From Boletus sp. NGJ (Eukaryota > Basidiomycota > Agaricomycetes > Boletales > Boletaceae): DNA of 64,000 nucleotides. Position 1 is the first letter of the stretch. Every line of letters starts with the position of its first letter. Positions 12,801-23,418 of this stretch are shown here, piece by piece. The notes below the pieces were generated by a model that searched no databases, was not told the DNA's origin, and saw only the letters and a program-made list of their open reading frames with translations. A program made the translations under genes and the position numbers. The DNA lies in the NCBI GenBank assembly GCA_019096195.1, contig JAGTXK010000027.1, positions 372,001 through 436,000 of the forward strand, given 5' to 3'.

Positions 12801-13530
12801 TAAAATCATAAAAGATCTCTGCCAACAAGATCTGGGCCTGCGCGACGACATCGATGTTGGGTGGAGGGGCGCTCAGGAGGAGCGTCGCAGACTGACGAAA
12901 GAGTTCGAGAAAGGGTGTAATGAAGCGATCGAGGACGAGGTTGATCTCGGTGTAGAGTTCGTCCGATCGGACTTGGGAGCGCCAGTGACGGAAAATGGAG
13001 TGGGCTGTCTCGAGGACACCGAGGTTGATGTTGTATTCTGTGGGGGAGAGGGAAAGGACGAGTTGCTAGGGGAGGGTTAGCTGGGGGCGATCTGGGACGG
13101 ATAGGACGCACGTCGATGAGATCGGGCCACTTGACGGGAAAGTCGAGCTCTGCGATGAGAGCGACGGACTCTGCGATCTGTGCGCGGATGCCCTTGTCTG
13201 CGGGATGGGAGAGGGCAATCATGGCGGGGACGAGTTGGGAACGGAGGGTGGCCTTGTCTTGCTCGGGGAGGGGCGCGACATCCTGCGCGGGTCAGCGGCG
13301 AGACGTGGATGGATCAGAGGACGTACCTCCTCCCATCTGAGTTTTGCGGTGTTTTTGAGGTAAATGCCACCGGCGAGACGGATGGCGCGGTCTGGCGCGC
13401 TGTCGAGGACGAGGGCGAGGAGATGTGGCAGAAATCCGGGCTGGGCTGTGAGGATGTTGAGCTGTTGTTCTGCTTGTTTTCTGGATGTGGGCTGGAGCGA
13501 GGCACTAAGGAGGGAGGCGACGTCGGACAT
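9803..13530 (-). CDS. CSE1: Exportin-2 / importin-alpha re-exporter (CSE1/CAS)
   Basis: A karyopherin-beta family HEAT-repeat protein. Known members bind importin-alpha with Ran-GTP and return it to the cytoplasm. The N-terminus reads MSDVASLLSASLQPTSRKQ then AGGIYLKNTAKLRWEE, the importin-beta N-terminal repeat. The middle has LLPLLIKHLTSDNYVAYTYA and ITIDRILFIKK, which are typical of CSE1. The C-terminal part contains VPQVPKMPHKDRKVVAVGLT with MLTESRVML, and the stop is at 9803. The ATG at 13530 is used; a GTG two codons upstream is open but unlikely. The protein is split by about a dozen short introns and has the length expected for a ~960-residue family. No defect was noticed. It is probably essential and constitutive. 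Confidence 0.9.
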
Positions 13531-13594
13531 GGTCACTCGAACGATTTCTTTGAACGCGTCCCCTCTACACCAACAGTTTGTTTGTCACTAATTA

Positions 13595-15055
13595 CTACCA
13601 GCCAATCTCGCGCAACACGCTCTCCGAATCTCGCAACTTGAACTCTCTCCTCGCCTCTACCGATTCATGCACAACGCGTACCGTCTCTACGCTCGTCGCC
13701 GTCGACTCGGAAGAATCTGTGCTTAGCCGCTGTTCTGCTTGTTCCCTTTCCCGCTGTCGTTCGTGCTCGCGCTCCCTCTCGCGCAAACGGTAACGCGCAT
13801 GCTCGCTCGCATCCGACAGACGCAGTTTCAAGCCCAACACAGTTCCCTTTGGTGCCCGCCTCTGTCCCTCTGTACCCTTTGACTGCCCCATGGAGGATGT
13901 ACCCGCCGACGACGTGACCGGCTGCACATTCGCAGTCCCAGGATCGGGATCAGCGAATGGGGAGGTGGATGGCTGGTCCTCGGCCACAGCGCGGAGGACC
14001 GTGTCCGTGTCCGAAGTCGTCATGGTGGAAAAAGTGTCCCGCACGGTCGGCCCGGGGTAGAAGCTGGTTCTGGAACGAGTGCCGGAGACGCGGGCAGAGG
14101 GAGTTGGCGGGGTGTAGAGAGAGGTGGTGGTTGCGCTCGACGGACGGTACGCGTGGGCGTACGAACGTGCGGTGTGGATGAGGTGTGCGGTCGTGGGCCG
14201 TGTGGGGGACTCGACGGCGCGGGTGTCCCTAAAGGTGGAAGAGAGAAGGCGGGAGAGACGGGCTGGGTTTGGAGGGGGCGAGGTGAGTAGTTCTGTGGAC
14301 GGGGTGGGGGAGAGCGAGGAGGAGGACGAGGAGAGGGAGGGCGAGGGCGAGAACGGAGGAATATACACCGGCGACGGGATGCGCACTGGCGGGACAGCCA
14401 CCACACAACCCGAGATCGAGCCGGGATCTCCGTTTCCAGACTCGAGACGGGATCCAAACTCGGTGTCGGTCGGGGTACACACCGGCGTGGTCACCGGGAC
14501 GAGCTTGCGTCGCGGAGAGGTATACCGTCTCAATCCGAGGTCCTCCGAGAGCGGGGATCCCGGGGACGCGAGCGCAGGGAGTGCAGGCGAGACCCAGGAT
14601 TCGTCTGAGAGACGCTTCTTGGACCCGGTGGACCTGGGTCGAAATCGGAACGCGGTGAATCTGGGTTTGGAAGGGTCCTTGAAGGGATCTGCGGCGAGGC
14701 GACGGCGGCGAATGATGTAGCGCGCAGTGATGGAAAAGGCGACGAGGGCGATCAAGATGCCGACTACAGTGCCGAGTATGACTGGGGTCTGGGACCGATG
14801 GGACACGGGCAGGGTCGCATGCGGGTGCTGAGAGGGGGATGGACGTGGGGTCGGCGGGTGCTCGTATGGCGCGAGAATGGCTGCAGAGGGTGAGTCTGAG
14901 ACATGGGCCAGGGTGGTCGACACGACCTGTTGCGGCGAGACTGACCAACAATCATCATCGCCGTCGTCGTCGTCGTCGTCGTCGTCGGCAACAGGCATTC
15001 CCTGCGAGTATATGACAAGCCAAAGGAGTGTAATAAACGAGTGTAATCGAGACAT
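13595..15055 (-). CDS. Single-pass membrane protein with signal peptide and poly-Asp ectodomain
   Basis: An uninterrupted 486-codon frame from the ATG at 15055. Residues 1-20 form a signal peptide (LHSFITLLWLVIYSQG). Residues 24-36 are a run of aspartates, then a short Ser/Pro-rich ectodomain (about residues 37-87). One transmembrane helix follows (VILGTVVGILIALVAFSITA, about residues 90-112), stopped by RRRR. The remaining 370 residues are a cytosolic Ser/Thr/Pro-rich region with a charged Arg/Glu coiled-coil-like stretch near residue 430. The design resembles fungal wall sensors of the WSC/Mid2 or mucin type, but I see no cysteine-rich WSC domain. It is intronless, unlike most neighbours. 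The family is not recognised. It shares a 161-bp promoter region with CDC20. Confidence 0.7.
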   Translation of the reverse strand: MSRLHSFITLLWLVIYSQGMPVADDDDDDDDGDDDCWSVSPQQVVSTTLAHVSDSPSAAILAPYEHPPTPRPSPSQHPHATLPVSHRSQTPVILGTVVGILIALVAFSITARYIIRRRRLAADPFKDPSKPRFTAFRFRPRSTGSKKRLSDESWVSPALPALASPGSPLSEDLGLRRYTSPRRKLVPVTTPVCTPTDTEFGSRLESGNGDPGSISGCVVAVPPVRIPSPVYIPPFSPSPSLSSSSSSLSPTPSTELLTSPPPNPARLSRLLSSTFRDTRAVESPTRPTTAHLIHTARSYAHAYRPSSATTTSLYTPPTPSARVSGTRSRTSFYPGPTVRDTFSTMTTSDTDTVLRAVAEDQPSTSPFADPDPGTANVQPVTSSAGTSSMGQSKGTEGQRRAPKGTVLGLKLRLSDASEHARYRLREREREHERQREREQAEQRLSTDSSESTATSVETVRVVHESVEARREFKLRDSESVLREIGW

Positions 15056-15216
15056 GGTCCTGTCCTTCCCCTCCCTCTTTCCTCGCCTTTATCAATGGCC
15101 CGGAGGCTGACCTTGACCGCGTACTGAACACGTGACTGATCACATGATCAACACATGGTAGCCGCGTTGGTGTTGGTTCAAAAAAACGCGTTCAAGTTTC
15201 TTGTTCTTTCGCGACG
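15056..15216. promoter_or_regulatory. Bidirectional promoter between the membrane-protein gene and CDC20
   Basis: Only 161 bp separate the two divergent ATGs. The region contains a CACGTG E-box at 15129-15134, an adjacent pair of TGATCA/ATGATCA palindromic sites, and ACGCGT at 15186-15191. ACGCGT is the MBF (MCB) cell-cycle element known from yeasts. Finding one about 30 bp upstream of a cell-cycle gene is suggestive, but such short matches arise by chance. Confidence 0.4.
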
Positions 15217-17001
15217 ATGAACCACCCAAAAACGCCCTCGCGGTTTCGCTCTCGTAGCGATGCTAAAACGCCACTCACACCCTCCATCGTCTCCCAGTTC
15301 AACGCCGTCTCGCTCGGATCCCCTCAGAAACGCGCACACCCGGCAGATGTCTCTAATCCCTTCCTCGTCCGTTCTCGTCCCGCTTCCCCCGTCAAACGCA
15401 CCACCTCTGCTGCTGCACCTGTTCCGACGTCCTCCAATGCAGGTGTAATCAGAAAAGGCGGCGTCGAATCTCGTCTCAATGTCGTCTCGCACGACTACCA
15501 TCCTCCACGTCCAGAACTCAAACGTTCTCGCTCAACGCCCTCCACACGCGAACGCACCCTCTCCCACTCCTCTGTTCACCCCGATCGCTTCATTACTGCC
15601 CGCGAAGATGGTGCCCTCCCCTCTTCCCTCTCCTCTGGCGCAACCGCCGCGACCGCCAACACCTCCACCTCATCCCCAGGCCACACTGCCCGTCTCGCCA
15701 ACGCTACCGGTGTCCCTCTCAACAAACGCGTTCTCGCCTACCACGAACCACCTCCCGCGTCTTCTTCCTCCACCTTCCTCTCCACTCAACGCAATCTCGC
15801 ACGCCCCCTCTACGCCCGTGACGCACTCCCTTCCTCCAATGGTACTGCCTCTTCCAAGTCTCGACGTGTCCCCACAACCCCCGAACGGGTTCTCGACGCA
15901 CCAGGCATGGTTGACGACTTTTATCTCAACCTCGTCTCGTGGAGCGCACTCAACCTCGTCGGCGTCGCACTCGGCGAAAGCACCTACCTCTGGGCAGCCG
16001 ACACAGGTATCGTCTCCCATCTCGGGGACGCTCCCGACGACACGTACGTCGCCAGCGTCGATTTCAGCGGGGACGGAGCCTACATCGGGATCGGGCTCGG
16101 CACAGGTGCGATCGAACTCTGGGACGTCGCCTCGTCGCAGAAGCTGCGCACGATGGCCCCGACCTCGGACGCGAGCAGCGAGGGCCAGGTGGCGAGTCTG
16201 AGTTGGTTCCACCATGTGTTGACATCGGGCCATTCCAACGGCTCGATCGTGCATCATGACGTCCGGGTCCCGCGCCATGTTGTCGCGACGCTCCAGGGAC
16301 ATACAGGCGAGGTGTGCGGGCTCCGCTGGAGCCCTGGCGGGGAAGTCCTTGCGAGCGGTGGTAATGACAATGTCGTCAATCTCTGGGACGGCCGCGGTGG
16401 GGACGTGGGCTCTGGCGCTGCCCGTGGGACACCAAAGTGGACGAAACGCAACCACACCGCGGCAGTCAAGGCCCTCGCGTTCTCGCCGTGGTCACCACTG
16501 CTCGCGAGCGGGGGCGGGACGTCGGACACATGTATACACATTTGGAATATGAACACGGGGGCGAGGCTGCATACATATCATACCGGGGCGCAGGTGACGG
16601 GAGTCCATTGGAGTGTGGATCGAAAGGAGTTGGTGAGCACGCACGGGTTTCCGGGGAATGGCATCGTTGGGTGGGGTTATCCCCCTCCCTCTTCCTCCTC
16701 TGGGTCTGGTACGGGGCCTGGCTCGGGTTCGGGCTCTGGGGCAGGGGCAGGTACTTCTGGATCACGCGGGACAACGCCCACGCCGACACTCTCGCCCAAA
16801 CTATTCGAGATTCGCGACGCGCACGACTCGCGCGTCCTCTTTTCCGCGCTCTCGCCAAACGGGGAGGTCCTTGTCACTGGCGCTGGTGACGAGAACCTCA
16901 AGTTTTGGCGGATTTGGGATTCGAGGGATGTCAAGGGAAAGAAGAAGACGGTGGGGAAAAAGGACGACGGAGGTACGAGGGGCATTTTGGGGATCCGGTG
17001 A
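15217..17001 (+). CDS. CDC20: APC/C co-activator CDC20 (Slp1/fizzy), WD40 protein
   Basis: Activates the anaphase-promoting complex and recruits its substrates at metaphase-anaphase. A single 594-codon exon starts at 15217. The N-terminal 200 residues are disordered and basic; the C-box-like DRFITARED sits near residue 127. The conserved entry to the propeller is RVPTTPERVLDAPGMVDDFY then LNLVSWSALNLVGVALG. WD blades follow: GHTGEVCGLRWSPGGEVLAS, ASGGNDNVVNLWD, HTAAVKALAFSPWSPLLASG and SDTCIHIWNMNTG. The frame ends in the Ile-Arg tail (GIR) that docks on the APC. A Ser/Gly/Pro/Thr-rich insert of about 40 residues interrupts the propeller after GIVGWGYPPP (about residues 490-530), before the last blade. 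CDC20 is preferred over CDH1/FZR by overall resemblance to Slp1, but this is a judgement. Confidence 0.88.
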   Translation: MNHPKTPSRFRSRSDAKTPLTPSIVSQFNAVSLGSPQKRAHPADVSNPFLVRSRPASPVKRTTSAAAPVPTSSNAGVIRKGGVESRLNVVSHDYHPPRPELKRSRSTPSTRERTLSHSSVHPDRFITAREDGALPSSLSSGATAATANTSTSSPGHTARLANATGVPLNKRVLAYHEPPPASSSSTFLSTQRNLARPLYARDALPSSNGTASSKSRRVPTTPERVLDAPGMVDDFYLNLVSWSALNLVGVALGESTYLWAADTGIVSHLGDAPDDTYVASVDFSGDGAYIGIGLGTGAIELWDVASSQKLRTMAPTSDASSEGQVASLSWFHHVLTSGHSNGSIVHHDVRVPRHVVATLQGHTGEVCGLRWSPGGEVLASGGNDNVVNLWDGRGGDVGSGAARGTPKWTKRNHTAAVKALAFSPWSPLLASGGGTSDTCIHIWNMNTGARLHTYHTGAQVTGVHWSVDRKELVSTHGFPGNGIVGWGYPPPSSSSGSGTGPGSGSGSGAGAGTSGSRGTTPTPTLSPKLFEIRDAHDSRVLFSALSPNGEVLVTGAGDENLKFWRIWDSRDVKGKKKTVGKKDDGGTRGILGIR

Positions 17002-17230
17002 CTCGGGGAAGTACAGAATGTTCGATGCTTTTGTCGCGACGTATACCTTGGCCCTTTTCCGGCTGGCTGGGTTCGAAGGGTGGCTCGTTTCTCAAGTGTT
17101 TTGTCGTATTGTCCGACTTGATTATATTCTAGTGTGTTGTGTCTGCCTTTGCAAAACTATCATGCTAGTCAAGTATAGAAAGAAAACTGTGTTCTAAGTA
17201 GTATAATTGTATACGTATCACAAATTTCGG

Positions 17231-18439
17231 CTAGGAACGCGAACGGTGTGCATGAGAGTTCCCAACCAAGCGCAGGAAATTCTGCTCGAAAAAGTGTCCC
17301 TTCTCCTTTGCAAGCTCAAGGGGTGTCTGTCCACCCACGTCACCGGAGTTGAGCAGAATCTCGACAAGCTTCCACGACCCCATTTGACGGTTTGGATTGA
17401 GATGGCGGTACTCATGATCAGTAGTGGAGGTGTGTGTTAGGGCGAGATGCAATGGGGTATCTCCATTTGACGCAGCAACATTGACACTCGCTCCTTCACG
17501 AATCAGGAAACGGGTCAAAGGCACGTAGTCCCCCGAAGCGCATGGTACTGCAGCTAGGAGGACATCGAAGGGGAGCGGCACATTTGGTATGTAAAGTCTT
17601 GAATCCTGCAAATACTCACCTTTCCCATGCAACCACAGAAATGTGTTCTCCATGTTCTCCGTGTTCCTCCACGTCATATACGCGTTCGTGTTCGGCAACC
17701 TAGTGCGGTCATGGATGTCCTTGCAACTCCATGCACCTAACCGTCTCACTATATTGTTCAGTTTCTTTGCTGGGGAATATGGTGTTATTGAAGTTGCGGC
17801 ACTCGAAAATGCAGTGATGACATACTATCAACTCTCTGTTTCCTCGGCTTTTTCTCTTGCGCCATGCTGGATGGATCCCTAGATTTATGCTGTGTGACTT
17901 GGGTAACATCCTGTTTAGCGACAGCCTCGTGCATATGTAATGTATTGGGAGGTACACCGAGTGCTTGCTGTTGAGTTCCACTCTCACGATTCCTAGTGGG
18001 GCGATAAAGAGCACGGTCATTTGCATACATGTCGAGACACTCACCAGATTTCTGTCGAGAGCAAGAAATGGAAGTAGCCTTCGTGTCTCCAGAATTGCCT
18101 GAGTGCCTCGTTACTCCGGTCTTTGGTGTGGAGAGAGCGCGACGTTTGGAAAAGCCTATTTACACCGTAACCAGAGTCAAGCTTTGGACGAAGCAAGGTC
18201 TCCATTCGATTCAAGATATCCAGGCACATTCTAGGCTCTTCGCTGTTCAACCAGTCTAAAAGCCGATCGTCGACAGTACCGCTCCCTAGGATTAGAGCAT
18301 TGTTCAGTGTTTCGAGGATGGTCCCAGAAGCGACGACTGTCTTTTCCAAAGTTTTGTGACCGGCATACTTGAATAATGTGTCGAAAACCCTTCGTGAGAC
18401 GGATGCGATGTCGACCAGAGCTTTTGGTGCAGAGTCCAT
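17231..18439 (-). CDS. Ankyrin-repeat protein with a helical N-terminal domain
   Basis: The ATG at 18439 opens a helical domain of about 130 residues (MDSAPKALVDIASVSRRVFD, ILETLNNALILGSGTVDDR). This is reminiscent of fungal N-terminal domains found on STAND/NLR-like or ankyrin proteins; that link is inference. After an intron at the LLSTEI codon region, a polar linker (HEAVAKQDVTQVTQHK) follows, and after another intron the C-terminal half. That half has ankyrin units (PLTRFLIREGASVNVAASNG, DTPLHLALTHTS, VEILLNSG..GGQTPLELAKE). The stop is at 17231. It converges on CDC20 with about 230 bp between them. No kinase or NACHT domain is seen. The exact internal junctions are approximate. Confidence 0.65.
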
Positions 18440-19426
18440 GATAAGTGAGAGTGACTCGATTCTGACTAGAGGCCCACGGTTTCTTCAAATTTCTTGCTGT
18501 GCATCATCAGCGCCCAAGTTTTGATAGGTGACTACATAGCATCAAGTACTAGGAGGATGTCAAAACAGTCATCTTTGGCGGTCCCAACCATCGAGATACA
18601 TATTGTGACCGATTGTACTGTATCTGTATTTGCTGAAGGGATACTTGCGAGCCTGTGTTATAACATAGTGGGCTCTGGCTGGCGGTAATGGCACAATCGC
18701 GGTTGTTGGCCAAAAAAACGCTGGACTTGTTGATTCGGCTGGTCACCGACGTTTCTCCGCATTCGACATGGACTATCATCACTGTGACGAGGAAGAAAGC
18801 TATGATCTTGAGTTGCTGGGCCCAGGTATGGATCGTCTGCGACTGCGTAGATGATATCTTCATCGCCGTCCAAACGCCGCGTTCTTGAGAAAATCTTCCA
18901 AGAATTCAATTGTAATGCTTGAACTTGGACCGTTTCAATATACACCGGTATGATGATGCGCAGTCGAGCATTGCATTGACTGGAGTTAGGAGGTAGTGCG
19001 GACTCTGCGGACTCAGATTGCGGAAACAACTTCGACACTGCGGAGCGACGGGGAGTCGGGGACGCTAGCGTAGAGGAACCGTGTTCAGAGCTGCGTTGAC
19101 TGAATGGGTAGCAAACGCACCGTACATCTCGTTACTGGCAGGATTCATGATCAAGTTTGACTGGTCGAGCTCGGCTTGTGCTATCACCTCAGCATCAGCT
19201 TATTGCTCGAGCACGGTCGTGTCCTACCATTGCGTGCATGCGGAAAGAGAGAGAAGCATTGGTGCGAGTCGTGTCTCAGTCTCGAATACTTAACGACGAA
19301 TTGTTGAGTTAAAGCTAGTGTGTTCAGTTTCAAGTTTGCAACATATCCAAGAAAGGAAATCAACATCTTCCACTCATACGGCCAGAAAGCTCTGAAAGCG
19401 ATTATTGAGATTGGCGTTGGCGCGCT
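18440..19426. other. Region with an uncertain minus-strand frame
   Basis: About 1 kb lies between the ankyrin gene start and the AP-1 mu start. On the minus strand a frame is open from about 19090 to 18658 (HGSSTLASPTPRRSAVSKLF then SESAESALPPNSS). Its Ser/Pro-rich opening looks coding-like, but I recognise no domain and cannot find a convincing start or 3' end. A competing frame on the same strand (18549-18863) holds a hydrophobic segment (IIAFFLVTVMIVHV). It could be a small hypothetical gene or decayed sequence. Confidence 0.3.
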
Positions 19427-21256
19427 ATGGCATCTCTCATTGCGATCCTCGACCTCAAAGGAAAGCCACTCATTCAACGTTCCTACAAAGATGATGTCCC
19501 TCCGTCGTACATCGAACGTTTCCTCCCACTCGTCCTCGAAATCGAAGAAGACGGCCAACAGGTGACACCTTGTTTCTCAAGCCAAGGTGTCAACTACATG
19601 CACATTCGGCATTCAAACCTATATCGTGAGCAATATTTCTTGCATATCATGCGTCTGATTTTTAACCGATACACCGGTGTACATAGTCCTCGCACTGTCG
19701 AAACGAAACTCCAACGCAGCCGAGATCATCATATTCTTGCATAGGTTAACACAGGTCCTCGTGGAATACTTCAAGGAACTCGAAGAAGAGTCGATACGGG
19801 ACAACTTTGTGATCATCTATGAGCTCATGGACGAGATGATGGATTTCGGGTACCCGCAGACGACGGAGAGCAAGATCTTACAAGAGTGAGTGCACACTGT
19901 ATCACACACATACTTGACGTTGATGATTGCTGTATCGTCGATGATAGATATATCACACAAGAATCCCACAAGCTTGAGATACAGGTTCGACCGCCGATGG
20001 CAGTGACGAACGCTGTCTCGTGGCGAACAGAGGGCATCCGATACCGCAAAAACGAGGTGTTCCTCGATGTAATAGAGAGTGTCAACCTTCTCGTGCGTTT
20101 ATTTCTTCCATGCGCATGACACGTCCCCTGATGCAACTACTCTCACCATGTTGTCATATTTTGTCAACACATCTCGCGCTCTGTACTGTTTTCCAAAATA
20201 CAGGTGAATTCCAACGGAAATGTCGTACGATCCGAAATTTTAGGCGCAGTCAAAATGAAATGTTATCTATCCGGCATGCCAGAACTAAGGTTGGGTCTCA
20301 ATGATAAAGTCATGTTTGAGAACACGGGTCGCAGTAGGTCTTCCATCCATTCCCACTCGGCCTCCTTGCCTTATCGCCATTCCCTACTCGATCTCAGCGT
20401 CTCGGGGTAAAGCTATCGAAATGGAAGATGTCAAGTTCCACCAATGCGTTCGTCTCTCCCGTTTCGAGAACGACCGCACGATATCCTTCATACCGCCCGA
20501 CGGCGAGTTTGAGCTCATGTCCTACCGACTCTCCACACCAGTGAAGCCGCTCATCTGGGTCGAAGCCGCCGTCGAGAGTCATAGGGGATCGAGGGTGGAG
20601 TACATTGTGAAATGCAAGGCGCAGTTCAAGAGACGGAGCACGGCGAACAATGTGGAAGTTTGGGTGCCAGTACCCGATGATGCCGATACACCCAAATTCA
20701 GGGTGAGTGTGGCGTTGCTTTGGAGCTTAGATTGGGAAAGGAGGTATCTCAGAGATCCGAGCACTGATGATTCACTCTTTGATACTTATCAGGCGTCGAC
20801 GGGGAGCGTTCAGTATGCCCCAGACAAATCTGCCTTCGTGTGGAAGATCAAGCAACTTGGAGGTGGTCGCGAGTATCTCATGAGAGCTCACTTTGGTCTT
20901 CCCAGTGTCAAGAGCGGTGCGCCATGCACTCCCGTTTGACCTCGTGCAGACATATCTGAATCACCATTTTTGTTTACAGACAACGAGCCACCCACACGAC
21001 CACCGCTCACGGTCAAGTTCGAGATTCCATATTTCACGGTATCGGGCATACAAGTACGTTACCTCAAGATCGTTGAAAAGAGCGGGTATCAAGCTTTGCC
21101 CTGGGTGAGGTATATCACGCAGAATGGAGACGACTACAGGTAGGTCTCAATAAGTTCGACTTTTAAGATTAGTAATCCGCTGACGGTGTGGACGTCTTTG
21201 CTAGCCTTCGGACGGCCCAGGAGAAGGGCAGTACGCCGATCATTCAGACCATGTAG
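19427..21256 (+). CDS. APM1: AP-1 clathrin adaptor complex subunit mu
   Basis: The medium chain of the AP-1 coat, which sorts cargo at the trans-Golgi/endosomes and reads tyrosine-based signals. The N-terminal longin-like half reads MASLIAILDLKGKPLIQRSY and GQQVTPCFSSQGVNYMHIRH. After an intron at about 19628-19689 it continues LALSKRNSNAAEIIIFLHRL and DNFVIIYELMDEMMDFGYPQ. The C-terminal mu-homology domain follows: AVSWRTEGIRYRKNEVFLDV, NGNVVRSEILGAVKMKCYLS, GKAIEMEDVKFHQCVRLSRF, PKFR joined across an intron (20703-20792) to ASTGSVQYAPDKSAFVWKIK, then FEIPYFTVSGIQVRYLKIVE. The end matches the family (SGYQALPWVRYITQNGDDY). The TAG is at 21254-21256. It is very highly conserved and looks intact. 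AP-1 rather than AP-2 is judged from the near-identity to fungal AP-1 mu. Confidence 0.93.
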
Positions 21257-21915
21257 GCACTTCATGTGGATATGTCTGTGATGTTTTTTTGTTTCTTATA
21301 GACTTGACGTTACGGCATGACGATGTAAGAGAATGCGAACAGTGCATCACGGTGGTCTTCTGTGGTTAACAAGCTTTGCATCAACCCACGCAACCTGGTA
21401 GACATGATGAAGCATAAACATCGCATGAAACGGTCTGACAGCTGGATTGCAGCCAGCGCTCAGTGCTCACTAGCCAGGAATTCCTTCATATGTGGTGTTC
21501 AGGTTGATCGGAGGGTTGTTCAGTGCTTCCCGGATCCACAGAAGTTACAAATCGCTTGAGGAGGTTGAGTTGACATACAACCCTGCGGAACCTGAGCAGG
21601 TGCCTCTAGTCTCATCGAATCAGACCATCGACGACAGAAGACAATCGTCACGATCTGAATCGACTCGCCGAAGTGCAAGAATCAGTACAGAGACATGATG
21701 GTCATGTAGCTCAAAATGCCTTCAGCACTACTACTCGACGAACACAGTCAAGTAATCGTATGCTGTACATACCTGCCGGAGCGCCAAAGCACTTCATCCC
21801 GTCTGAACTGTTAAGTTAGTGTAGAATAGCCACCAGACGGCCGATGCGGGCCTGACATTGAGCAAGTGTAGCCTGGGATACATGGATAATATGTAGCACA
21901 TACCGCTCAGGCGCA
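21257..21915. other. Convergent intergenic region
   Basis: This is the 3' flank of AP-1 mu (+) and the LYR protein (-). A plus-strand frame at 21492-21698 encodes a Ser/Arg-rich stretch (SRSESTRRSARISTE) without a recognisable domain or gene context; I do not call it. Confidence 0.4.
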
Positions 21916-23298
21916 TCAGCTCCGGCTTGCATTTCCTCCCTCTGCCCTCTCCACGCTCTCAGACCGTCTTCGTCGATTCTCTTCCCTCACCTCCTCCTCC
22001 ATTCTCTCAAGCCTCCCCCACTCCTCCTTCCCATCCTCCAACCTCAGCAACTCTTTGTCTTTCAACGTCCTCCCCATACTCATCTTCACCGCCGCCGTGT
22101 AACCTGCCTCACTGGGACCTCTCACGATCTTGTCCGCTCTCCGCTCCTCAGGCGTCATCTTGGCGAGTACATGCGCAGGCGGGCCCTGACGCATGCGTGC
22201 TAGTGTGGTTGGAAAAACTTCCCCAGCCCGCTCACGTGCGTACTGCTGCGTCTTGTACCGGATTTTTTGTCGGCGCGCGCGGACGCCCTGAAGGAGGAAC
22301 GAAGGGGGATAATCCGAGTACAAACGATCATAGTCGTTCTTGTTTGCCTTTTGTATAATCTGCAGCTTGTCTCGCAAGGGTTGCACTGCATCGTGTAACG
22401 TTAGTATGCGTCAGAAACCAAGGGCGTGCGCGTCCGGAACACGTACGCCACGCGTTTGGGTCGTCGCTGAACACAGGATCGATGCGCTCTCCTGAACGAC
22501 GCAGTTGCTTCTCGAATGCACACTCCATCTCAAGGTCCCTGATCCGTTCCGTCAGTTCTACGGATTGCTCGTATCGTCGTTCCCTGCGGAGACGCCGCTT
22601 GTTGATCATGCACGAGATGCTAACTGGTTGTGGGACAAGCCGCGGGAGGAGCCTATTATACAACGTTGGGCGGATGAAGGAACCCTTGAAGATGGTGCGA
22701 GTGCGCAGGCGGGTCTGCTCTTCCTGTTTGTGACGTAGCATCAGTTAGTGTTGGTACGATGAATGAGAACCTGGAACGGGCAAACACACCAACGCTTCCC
22801 TGACAAGCCGACCAAACTCTCTCCTCTCACGCTTGCTGGCGATCATACGGTCATATTTGTCGAGGACTGCCTGGAGATACGCATCGCCCTGTTTTGCGCG
22901 CACAAACACGTCGAGCCACTGGGTGAGGGGGGCAGAGTATGGGGGTCATGTCGTGGTAAATGCAACTGCAACTCTCACCTGGTATGCCCGCTCGAGCTGT
23001 GCTTTCGCGACGTGCGCCTGGATTGTGTGTCTCTTCGCTTCAAAGAGTGTGCGTATTCGCCATTTCAGCTGAGATGTCGTGTGAGCCTACGTCCAGAAAA
23101 TAAATGGTGCGCCCAACCTACGTTCTCGCGTTCGGCATGCCTCTGGAGACCGCGGTACAACGTCCATAGAGTTGGTATGCGATGGGCGGCAAGCTTGTAG
23201 AATGCAACGGTAGGGCGGACGCGGCGGAGCGGTGTGAGAAGTCTGGCGACGGACTCACGGTGAGCAAGCGACGAAGGCGATGGTGGTGGAACTGACAT
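21916..23298 (-). CDS. LYR-motif (Complex1_LYR-like) protein, probably mitochondrial
   Basis: The ATG at 23298 gives MSVPPPSPSSLAHRESVARL. The N-terminal helical domain contains the LYR tripeptide in TLWTLYRGLQRHA, preceded by TPLRRVRPTVAFYKLAAHRI. Arg/Lys-rich helices follow across several introns (LKWRIRTLFEAKRHTI, YDRMIASKRERREFGRLV, TIFKGSFIRPTLYNRLLPRL). The C-terminal half has LFSDYPPSF-like SDYPPSFLLQGVRARRQKI and EERRADKIVRGPSEAGYTAA. A highly charged tail ends at 21916. LYR proteins bind acyl carrier protein and serve Fe-S or respiratory-complex assembly. This is a long member (about 350 residues), and its partner cannot be told. Five or so introns are read. An alternative start upstream (23367) is open but not an ATG. 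Confidence 0.65.
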
Positions 23299-23418
23299 GA
23301 CACAAACAAGTTGGTCAATGGCAGCTCTAGTCAATAAATTAGTGTAGTAGATGTGATAGTATGACAAAAATGTGCAGAGCAGCGTATAATCAGAGCATAC
23401 GCAAACGGGGTATCTATA

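Noticed and set aside
14124-14951. Long open frames on both strands opposite or overlapping the poly-Asp membrane-protein gene
   Set aside because: They are shadows produced by high GC and codon bias; the minus-strand 486-codon frame alone has a signal peptide, a membrane helix and an ATG.
15670-16455. 261-codon minus-strand frame inside CDC20
   Set aside because: It is antisense to clear WD40 coding sequence and has no domain of its own.
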